NCBI GenBank assembly: GCA_030608005.1
Contig: JAUWIX010000015.1
Location: 1-32,526 of the forward strand
Direction: 5' to 3'
Origin: Dehalococcoidia bacterium
GTDB taxonomy: Bacteria > Chloroflexota > Dehalococcoidia > Dehalococcoidales > BS750m-G39
DNA: 32,526 nt
Shown here: in pieces, positions 16,726-22,390 of the stretch
Position numbering within the stretch: the stretch's first letter is position 1
How the letters are laid out: every line of letters begins with the position of its first letter
Notes under the pieces: model-generated
Database searches by the model: none
What the model was told of the DNA's origin: nothing
Seen by the model: only the letters and a program-made list of their open reading frames with translations
Made by a program: the position numbers and the translations under genes

Positions 16726-17735
16726 AGTTTAAGTCGTCTCCTCTTCTTTCTATGTATCATATCAAGGAAGGCTTCCAGTCGGGTAACTACACCGGCTTCA
16801 GCGGTATGTTCTTCCAGGGTAAGGCTCATAAAGGGGGTGGTCCTCAGCCTAGCTGCCCACCGATGCACTATGTCCATCATTAGAGAATCAGGTCCGCAGC
16901 CAAAGGCCATTATGCCAATAACACCATCAGTTCCGCTTTCCAGGTAGTGCCCTCCAGCCCCTACCATCTCTTCTTCATACGTCCAGTAGGCTCCGCCTAT
17001 TAATCTAGTTATAGCTAATTCAAGCTCCTCGGTGGTGAGCATCTCCGGGGTTAAAACCTTATAGTGAGCCTGCTCTAGTCGGTGGATAAGGCGGTAGTTT
17101 ATGTGGGCATCATAGAGGAGATAGGGGTGACCAATGACGGCGATGGTGGCTTGGTTTGGAGTGGGGTTGCCCGAGGGCGTTTTTGGCTCCACTTCAGTTG
17201 TATTTGATATTCTCTCTATTGCCTGTGATGGGGTTAAGCCATGGTTTGACATTAGCTGTTTATATTTCAGGTGAGCTTGCCAGGCGGCGATACTGGCTTG
17301 CCTCACCTTAAATGGATTCCAGGTGAAACGCCGACCTAATTTATAGATAGCTTGGTACAGCTCATGCTTTCCCTTATTAATATCTATATCTATATCTAAG
17401 ATAGGAGGGGACTCGGGGATAACCGCCTTAGTCATATCGGGTAAGCCGAGAAACTTAGAGCAGTTGCAAATCTTGCTTTTCACACTGCGAATGGCAGGAA
17501 TAAAGATATAGTCACACTCCCCCACCAGAGCCAGAACATGCCCGCAGAAGACCTTTACCGGCAGACAGGTATCAGCCACTACTCGAGATGAGCCTGAAGA
17601 TAATATAGCCTGGGTGGTTGGTGGTGAGACCACCACCTCTGCCCCCAGTCCCTCAAAGAAGGTCTTCCACATAGGGTAATATTGATAGTAGAGCAGAGCT
17701 CTGGGGATACCTACCTTAATCATTTGCCTTGTCAA
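16716..17735 (-). CDS. Activase-associated protein, DUF2229 (COG3580-like)
   Basis: This 339-residue protein begins with VGIPRALLYYQYYPMWKTF, typical of DUF2229 proteins. Cys-containing motifs CLPVKVFCGH and KICNCSKFLGLPD follow, a likely iron-sulfur site. A GxMAFGCGPDSLMMDIV segment precedes the C-terminal EHTAEAGVVTRLEAFLDMI. With the next two genes it makes a split version of the three-unit activase assembly. The biochemical role is not established for the family; a redox role toward an unidentified dehydratase-type enzyme is inferred. It overlaps the peptidase gene by 20 bp and the COG3581-like gene by 10 bp. Confidence 0.78.
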   Translation of the reverse strand: MTRQMIKVGIPRALLYYQYYPMWKTFFEGLGAEVVVSPPTTQAILSSGSSRVVADTCLPVKVFCGHVLALVGECDYIFIPAIRSVKSKICNCSKFLGLPDMTKAVIPESPPILDIDIDINKGKHELYQAIYKLGRRFTWNPFKVRQASIAAWQAHLKYKQLMSNHGLTPSQAIERISNTTEVEPKTPSGNPTPNQATIAVIGHPYLLYDAHINYRLIHRLEQAHYKVLTPEMLTTEELELAITRLIGGAYWTYEEEMVGAGGHYLESGTDGVIGIMAFGCGPDSLMMDIVHRWAARLRTTPFMSLTLEEHTAEAGVVTRLEAFLDMIHRKKRRRLKLCV

Positions 17736-18903
17736 ACTCCTGTTTAACCCTGATAACTATTTCAGGATTGGCTACCAGGTCGACAACCGTCATAGCTAGA
17801 GCCTTGGCAGCATCAAGCAACCCTTGGATACCTGCCTTAGAGGCAGCCGCCGAGGCAAACTCTGGAGAATGGGCTGCCACCTCCACCGGGGCTATGGCTA
17901 CTGTAGGGTGAATGCTGGGCACTATCTGGCTGACATTTCCCATATCGGTGCTGCCGAAGGCTTTACTGGGGTCGGAGAGCCGCATCTTGCGTCCCAGGGA
18001 CTGCATATTCAGCCTGAATACTCTGGCTAGGCTTAGATTATTACGCAGCGGGGCATAGTGTACCTTTCCCCAGCGGTATCCCAGGCGGGCGCCACTAGCT
18101 GTGGCGGCTCCAATAAAGCAATTTATGACCTTCTCTTCCAGCTCATCTAGATAGCTATCATCCTCAGCACGCACTATAAAGGTTCCAGCACTGTGAGCTG
18201 GGACAATATTAGCTGCTTGCCCACCGTCGGTAATAATCCCGTGGATGCGAGCCTTGTCCTTAATATGCTGCCTGAGCGAATTAATGGCGGCAAAGGACTG
18301 GAGCATTGCCTCTAGGGCATTGATGCCCGCCTCTGGTCGGGCTGCGGCGTGAGCCGCCTTGCCAAAGAACTCAACCTCTAAACCGATGCAAGCCAGAGCT
18401 TGGGTGGTGGCAGCATCATACACTCCTGGGTGCACCATCATAGCCATGTCTAGGTTATCAAAGGCTCCTCGCTCTGCCATTATTGCCTTACCCCCGTATA
18501 GCTCCTCAGCTGGGGTGCCGATAACAAGGAGGCTACCCCCAAATTGGTCGATAGCCGGTTTAGAAGCCACTGCAGCACCAACGGCGCAGCCAGCTATCAG
18601 ATTATGACCACAAGCATGCCCAAGCTCGGGCAGGGCATCATATTCAGCCAGAATTGCGATAGCTGGTTTCCCTTGTCCGTAGCTCCCTCTGAAAGCTGTC
18701 GGTAGCTCACAGATGCCCCGCTCTATGGAGAAGCCATTTTCCTCCAGGTATTGGGTTAGCCGGGCTGCTGCCTTGACCTCTTGAAAACCTAGCTCGGGGT
18801 TAGAGTGGATTTCTAGGCTCAACTGGCGAAGTTGGTGGCGGCAAGCTTCTATTTCTCCTATGACCGAAGCCTTTAATTCTTCTATATCTGAACTCCTCAC
18901 CAT
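17716..18903 (-). CDS. M20 family metallopeptidase / amidohydrolase (AbgB-like)
   Basis: This is a dinuclear-zinc amidohydrolase of the M20D type (peptidase, p-aminobenzoyl-glutamate or N-acyl-amino-acid hydrolase; the substrate cannot be told from sequence). The 395 residues show AEYDALPELGHACGHN, with H96, C98 and H100 typical of the M20D metal site. The catalytic pair TPAEE (E133/E134) follows, then a dimerisation domain with GKAAHAAARPEAGINAL and a late metal-binding AHSPEF motif. It is the first gene of the 13-gene run and overlaps the DUF2229 gene by 20 bp. GAAGG lies upstream of the ATG. A GTG one codon later is an alternative start. Confidence 0.9.
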   Translation of the reverse strand: MVRSSDIEELKASVIGEIEACRHQLRQLSLEIHSNPELGFQEVKAAARLTQYLEENGFSIERGICELPTAFRGSYGQGKPAIAILAEYDALPELGHACGHNLIAGCAVGAAVASKPAIDQFGGSLLVIGTPAEELYGGKAIMAERGAFDNLDMAMMVHPGVYDAATTQALACIGLEVEFFGKAAHAAARPEAGINALEAMLQSFAAINSLRQHIKDKARIHGIITDGGQAANIVPAHSAGTFIVRAEDDSYLDELEEKVINCFIGAATASGARLGYRWGKVHYAPLRNNLSLARVFRLNMQSLGRKMRLSDPSKAFGSTDMGNVSQIVPSIHPTVAIAPVEVAAHSPEFASAAASKAGIQGLLDAAKALAMTVVDLVANPEIVIRVKQEFDKAND

Positions 18904-18933
18904 TCTGAGGGCTGCCTTCTATATTTACTGCTC

Positions 18934-18962
18934 ATTATAGCTTGGTGCCGATAGAATTTCTA
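18934..18962 (-). promoter_or_regulatory. Promoter of the 13-gene minus-strand run
   Basis: On the minus strand a perfect TATAAT (18939-18934) sits 17 bp from TAGAAA (18962-18957), a -35 box matching four of six consensus positions. The start would fall about 25 nt before the M20 ATG. Internal promoters may also exist. Confidence 0.5.
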
Positions 18963-19007
18963 GAGCAGTGGAAGCAAAATCAAAGAGAGGAGGTAAGGTG
19001 TCACTAA

Positions 19008-19250
19008 TCATATGAACGAGTACAATTCAAAACTTCTTGAGCCAACCCAGAATAAGAACTGCCTAATCTGCTTAGTGTCTAAGAGGTCAACCCAGCCAGG
19101 TCAGCCCTGCCCTTTAGTATAGCTTAGGAAATGTCCGAGGAGCTTATTGTAGTACTCATGCGTGCGAGGTGCGCGCCCTTCAACCTGGAGGGAAAACAGG
19201 AATCCCTCCACCAAATCTTGTAGCCCGATTGTCTTGTTTCCTTGCCTCAC
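19008..19250 (-). pseudogene. Decayed tyrosine integrase, N-terminal (core-binding) domain remnant
   Basis: The minus-strand frame from a GTG at 19250 encodes LVEGFLFSLQVEGRAPRTH then EYYNKLLGHFLSYTKGQG, a typical SAM-like core-binding domain of XerD/phage integrases. It then meets a TGA at 19103-19101. The same frame continues with PGWVDLLDTKQIRQFLFWVG, which fits the next helix of that domain, until a second stop at 19010-19008. The catalytic domain is absent; the intact M20 gene begins soon after. It lies on the 3' side of tRNA-Lys and is probably the trace of an earlier integration there. A hairpin at 19187-19209 (stem GGAGGGA) lies within it. The rest of 19251-19360 shows nothing I recognise. 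Confidence 0.65.
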
Positions 19251-19360
19251 CTTTCATTGCGGTCGGCCCATAATTTCTTAATTTTGTTTAGTCAGCTGGT
19301 TACTCTCAGATTTGCCCCAGCTTTGAGACCTCGACCAAGTCAATTGCTTACCCAGCTTCG

Positions 19361-19436
19361 TGGTGAGCCGCACAGGACTCGAACCTGTAACCTGCTGATT
19401 AAGAGTCAGCTGCTCTTCCAATTGAGCTAGCGGCCC
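19361..19436 (-). tRNA. tRNA-Lys (anticodon CUU), CCA encoded
   Basis: The minus strand folds into a full cloverleaf of 76 nt including CCA. It has a 7-bp acceptor stem (GGGCCGC with GCGGCTC, one G-U pair), D arm GCTC/GAGC, anticodon stem GCTGA/TCAGC with loop CTCTTAA, 5-nt variable loop, and T arm ACAGG/CCTGT with TTCGAGT. The discriminator is A and CCA follows. Its 5' end is only 25 bp from the stop of the integrase on the same strand, so it may be read from the integrase side. No clear promoter lies directly upstream. Confidence 0.95.
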
Positions 19437-19449
19437 GCGTATCTAGATT

Positions 19450-19498
19450 GGGGTCTTTTGCTTACATCTCGGGGTCTTTTGCCGACATTTTGCCGACA
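19450..19498. repeat. Short direct repeats at the integrase/tRNA junction
   Basis: GGGGTCTTTTGC occurs at 19450-19461 and 19471-19482. TTTTGCCGACA is tandemly duplicated at 19477-19487 and 19488-19498. The block covers the last codons of the integrase and the gap to tRNA-Lys, the place expected for attachment-site or integrase arm-type sites. The repeats are seen directly; the role is inferred. Confidence 0.5.
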
Positions 19499-20643
19499 TT
19501 TTTCCTCCCGACCAAGTTGTCAAACTGCTCAGCAGCTCTCTCCTGTAACCCCGGCAAGACATGGCTGTAAGTATCAAGGGTAATGCCTATGTTGGCGTGC
19601 CCCAGCCTTTCACTTACTATTTTAGGGTGTACGCCGCCTTTTAGCAAGAGGGTAGCATGGGTATGCCTGAGGTCGTGAAAGCGGATATGAGGCAGCCCTG
19701 CTTTTTTAAGAACCTTAGCAAAGGTGTGGCTGACTACCCCCGGGTCAAGAGGCTTACCATCAAGATGGCTGAATACGAGGTCACTATCGGCTGGAAGCTT
19801 TCCCAGTAAGATCCTTTGTGTCTGCTGCTCGGCTTTATACTCACGCAGTAGCAGTGCCAGAGAAGGTGACAACGCTATCCGGCGCCGGCTGTGAGAGCTC
19901 TTGGGCTTTATCATCTTGCAAACCCGGGAGCGCTTATACAACGCCTGGACTACAGAAAGAGAAGCCATATCAAGGTCAACATCACACCAGCGCAACCCCA
20001 GCAGCTCCCCTAAACGCATCCCAGTGTATAATGCCGTATAAAACAGCACATAGTAAGAAGTTTCACGGGCAGCTTCCAGGAATTGGGGAATGTCCTCAGG
20101 GACTAGGGTTGCCATATTCTTTTGCTCGGGGCGAGGAGGGTCTACAGCCTCAGCTACATTCCGAACCAGGATTCCCATCTTAACAGCGTGACTTAATGCC
20201 TCAGAAAGGATGCGGTGATGATACTGGACGGTTCGAGCAGAGAGACCACCTTTCCCATCAACGCGGCCCTCAGTGAGAGCTTGGCTGTAGTAGTTCTGAA
20301 GTTGCTGAGGTTGAAGCTGGGGCAGTGGTATTGCTCCTAAGGCTGGGATAAGATGACGCTTCACTTCAGACTGGTAACTTTGTGCTGTCCTCAGTGAGCA
20401 ATTTGTTGTCACGTAGCCACTAATCCAGTCCCTTAGCCACTCACCTAAAGTGACCCGGACTGGCTTGACATAGGCACCCTGCTCAAGGCTATGCAATAAC
20501 TCGTGCATCCGTTGCTGGGCTACCTTTTTGGTACCCTTAACATTCTCAAAATGTCGTAGGCGCTTACCTGTCACCGGGTCCCAGCCGGTATCGACACAAA
20601 TCTCCCAAGAACCTTTACTTCTTTGTCTAACGCTCCCTTTCAT
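19462..20643 (-). CDS. int: Tyrosine-type site-specific integrase
   Basis: This is a phage/ICE integrase of 393 residues from the ATG at 20643, preceded by AAAGGAGATAGGT. A longer frame from 20694 would lose that site and overlap the upstream gene. It has an N-terminal arm-binding AP2-like strand region (GSVRQRSKGSWEICVD), a core-binding domain with LRTAQSYQSEVKRHL, and a catalytic domain. The catalytic residues are R210 (TGMRLGELLGLRW), H323 and R326 (HDLRHTHATLL), H349 (LGHANIG) and nucleophile Y359 (LDTYSHV). All are present, so it should be active. It sits 25 bp from tRNA-Lys, the probable target, and 38 bp downstream of the HTH gene with which it is likely co-transcribed. Confidence 0.93.
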   Translation of the reverse strand: MKGSVRQRSKGSWEICVDTGWDPVTGKRLRHFENVKGTKKVAQQRMHELLHSLEQGAYVKPVRVTLGEWLRDWISGYVTTNCSLRTAQSYQSEVKRHLIPALGAIPLPQLQPQQLQNYYSQALTEGRVDGKGGLSARTVQYHHRILSEALSHAVKMGILVRNVAEAVDPPRPEQKNMATLVPEDIPQFLEAARETSYYVLFYTALYTGMRLGELLGLRWCDVDLDMASLSVVQALYKRSRVCKMIKPKSSHSRRRIALSPSLALLLREYKAEQQTQRILLGKLPADSDLVFSHLDGKPLDPGVVSHTFAKVLKKAGLPHIRFHDLRHTHATLLLKGGVHPKIVSERLGHANIGITLDTYSHVLPGLQERAAEQFDNLVGRKNVGKMSAKDPEM

Positions 20644-20681
20644 ACCTATCTCCTTTCTTTTGATTATTTCGTAGTCCTGAA

Positions 20682-21632
20682 TTACACCGGGCAAAGATGG
20701 CAGTGCCCAGGGAAAGCACGCATTATCTCAATGCCATCCAGGGCAGAGTCTATTTTACCAATGATGTCTTTTAGCTTCTTTTGCTTCTCCCCGTCCCTTA
20801 ATTGTGCAGTAGCAGACTCAAGCTCACTCCATTGAGGTTGTTGTTCAGCTTCTTTCAGTATGCCATCCAGGTATTCTTGTAACACCTGTCTACTGGCACT
20901 GTCTGCCGCTCGGGCAACTAGGTCCCCCGCTGGGGTTGTTAGGTCTCGCCCACTACCTATTAGCTCCTCGCCGGCGGCACCGCTCGTTAGAAGGAGAATG
21001 TTGCCACAGAGCCAATTTCGCACTAAATCCATGTATTCCGGGTCAATCTTTTGCCATCGCTCAAGCTCTGTCTTGTCGATGACCCATACAACGAGCTGCC
21101 CGCCCAGGGTTTCATAATCAGCCACTTCTTTTCGCCAGCTATCCCAGTGAACCCACAGATCCGAATCCTTGGTATGCTCCCTGAGTGCTTGTGTTAGATG
21201 TTTGACCTTTGGTAGTGGATTGTACATCCGCCCCCACTCGCTGACTGTGTATTTAGCTGAACCTGCGCCGGGCAATCCCAATCTTCCTGCTAAAGATATT
21301 GGCCCCGGTAAGCGTAGTGGCTGAAACCCCGTAGGGTAACTACTCTCAGAACGTGAAGCGTCCAAGCGCCATCTCAAGCTAACTGGCATACCGTTAGCCA
21401 GCTCTTGGAAGTGACCACGCAGCTCCTCTATTAATACCTGTTTTCTGGCTTCCTCAGCAACAATGTCCTCATGTTTCTCCCTCAGATGCATTCTCACTGT
21501 CTGACGATGGTAGCCAATAATCCGAGCTATGGCTGAAATTGACTTGCCTTCACGCTTGAGCCGCATCATCTCGGTTACCTGTTCGTCAGTGAGTCGAGCC
21601 TTTTTCGTAGGGCCTATCCCCCTTGTTGTCAT
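20682..21632 (-). CDS. HTH-domain protein of unknown function, element-encoded
   Basis: This 316-residue protein begins with a basic arm and a resolvase/Hin-type helix-turn-helix (about 13-50: LTDEQVTEMMRLKREGKSIS then AIARIIGYHRQTVRMHL). The remaining 260 residues match no family I recognise. They contain WHWDS/EVADYETLGGQ-like stretches, a conserved-looking DKTELERWQKIDPEYMDLV segment, and a long C-terminal helix. It may regulate the divergent xis/primase operon or assist recombination. GGAGGTTTCAA precedes the ATG, and a promoter is visible at 21743-21770. Confidence 0.65.
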   Translation of the reverse strand: MTTRGIGPTKKARLTDEQVTEMMRLKREGKSISAIARIIGYHRQTVRMHLREKHEDIVAEEARKQVLIEELRGHFQELANGMPVSLRWRLDASRSESSYPTGFQPLRLPGPISLAGRLGLPGAGSAKYTVSEWGRMYNPLPKVKHLTQALREHTKDSDLWVHWDSWRKEVADYETLGGQLVVWVIDKTELERWQKIDPEYMDLVRNWLCGNILLLTSGAAGEELIGSGRDLTTPAGDLVARAADSASRQVLQEYLDGILKEAEQQPQWSELESATAQLRDGEKQKKLKDIIGKIDSALDGIEIMRAFPGHCHLCPV

Positions 21633-21742
21633 TTGAAACCTCCATTTTTATTTAATTTTCTAAAAAGGTTTTGCCAGCAAATCAGTAAGATTTCGGCATT
21701 TTTCTCACCACCTCAATGTAGTTTGTCGTCAGTTGGTCACTA

Positions 21743-21770
21743 ATAATATGCCATTTCTAAAGTATTGCAA
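21743..21770 (-). promoter_or_regulatory. Promoter of the HTH-integrase operon
   Basis: On the minus strand TTGCAA (21770-21765) and TATTAT (21748-21743) are 16 bp apart. A start near 21736 would give an A/T-rich leader of about 100 nt. Its -35 box lies 4 bp from the -35 box of the divergent promoter, so the two should compete or be co-regulated. Confidence 0.5.
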
Positions 21771-21774
21771 TTAC

Positions 21775-21804
21775 TTGACACATACAGCCTTTCAATGCTA
21801 TTAT
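21775..21804 (+). promoter_or_regulatory. Promoter of the xis-like/primase operon
   Basis: TTGACA (21775-21780) and extended -10 TGCTATTAT (TATTAT at 21799-21804) are 18 bp apart. The start would be near 21811, about 34 nt before the ATG of the excisionase-like gene. Confidence 0.65.
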
Positions 21805-21818
21805 ACCACTGAAAGGCT
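21786..21818. promoter_or_regulatory. Putative operator: 9-bp inverted repeat spanning the -10 box
   Basis: AGCCTTTCA (21786-21794) and its exact inverse TGAAAGGCT (21810-21818) flank a 15-bp spacer that contains the -10 box of the xis-like promoter. The half-site spacing of about two helical turns fits a dimeric repressor. The bound protein is unknown; the HTH protein 20682-21632 or the xis-like protein are candidates. Confidence 0.6.
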
Positions 21819-21844
21819 CACGCTGTCAAACCAGGAGGCATACA

Positions 21845-22054
21845 ATGGACGATATGGACAAGCAAAAACTAACAATAACAGTCGACGAATGCGCCAAGTT
21901 ACTTGGGATTTCCCGTGGACTCTGCTTTCAGATGGTGCATGAAGGGAAGATACCGCACTTAAGATTTAATAAGCGTATTGTCATCCCCAAGTGGGCTATC
22001 GAGAATCTTCTGCAGGAGCCCCCGCCCGTAAACCTGACGCCGGCAGCCAAGTAG
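21845..22054 (+). CDS. Excisionase-like MerR/HTH_17 DNA-binding protein
   Basis: This 69-residue winged-helix protein is of the excisionase (HTH_17) family. LTITVDECAKLLGISRGLCF forms the helix-turn-helix, and the wing GKIPHLRFNKRIVIPKWAIE follows, matching the usual 'gxiPxxrvGrrxxixxxxle' pattern. Such proteins bend attachment-site DNA to favour excision or act as small regulators. Start: ATG at 21845 with CAGGAGG upstream. It is the first gene of the plus-strand element operon, transcribed divergently from the integrase module. Confidence 0.85.
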   Translation: MDDMDKQKLTITVDECAKLLGISRGLCFQMVHEGKIPHLRFNKRIVIPKWAIENLLQEPPPVNLTPAAK

Positions 22055-22083
22055 CTAGGCTATTCTAGGTAGGGAAATGCAGA

Positions 22084-22335
22084 ATGCAAATGAAACGGAA
22101 CGGACTTTACCGGACTTCTGATTTATACGTCACCGCCTGGCTGTTAACGAAGGGATTGGAGCTTCAAGACATTGACCGCAGTAATAGCCGGCGGTGTGAT
22201 TTTGTCTTCGCAGATCGGCAAGATAGGCCGGAGCTTGTTCACCAATTCCTATGTGGACGGGCTGTAGGCAATCTCGCCGATTTTGTTTTTAATCTCAGGA
22301 GGGTAAAACGGTTCCTCTATTCAACTGAGGTGTGA
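22084..22335 (+). CDS. DUF5659-like small protein
   Basis: This 83-residue protein resembles the DUF5659 type found in phages and integrative elements. It shows YRTSDLYVTAWLLTKGLEL followed by DRSNSRRCDFVFADRQD and a C-terminal VGNLADFVFNLRRVKRFLYS helix. Function is unknown; these proteins usually lie next to replication genes, as here. AGGGAAATGCAG precedes the ATG at 22084; a second ATG two codons later is possible. It lies 29 bp after the xis-like gene and 55 bp before the primase gene, and a strong hairpin occupies the latter gap. Confidence 0.7.
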   Translation: MQMKRNGLYRTSDLYVTAWLLTKGLELQDIDRSNSRRCDFVFADRQDRPELVHQFLCGRAVGNLADFVFNLRRVKRFLYSTEV

Positions 22336-22340
22336 AAATG

Positions 22341-22372
22341 CCAGAGACTCGGCGGTGAGTCCGAGTCTCTGG
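22341..22372 (+). promoter_or_regulatory. 12-bp perfect hairpin ahead of the primase gene
   Basis: CCAGAGACTCGG (22341-22352) pairs with CCGAGTCTCTGG (22361-22372) around an 8-nt loop CGGTGAGT. No T-run follows, so it is not a standard intrinsic terminator. It ends 18 nt before the primase ATG, and the ribosome binding site GGAG lies just after it. It may insulate or control translation of the primase, or be a protein-binding palindrome in DNA. Confidence 0.55.
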
Positions 22373-22390
22373 TAGCGCAGGAGCTGAGCC

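Noticed and set aside
19187-19209. Hairpin GGAGGGA/TCCCTCC as an independent terminator or RNA
   Set aside because: It lies inside the decayed integrase frame and has no T-run on either side.
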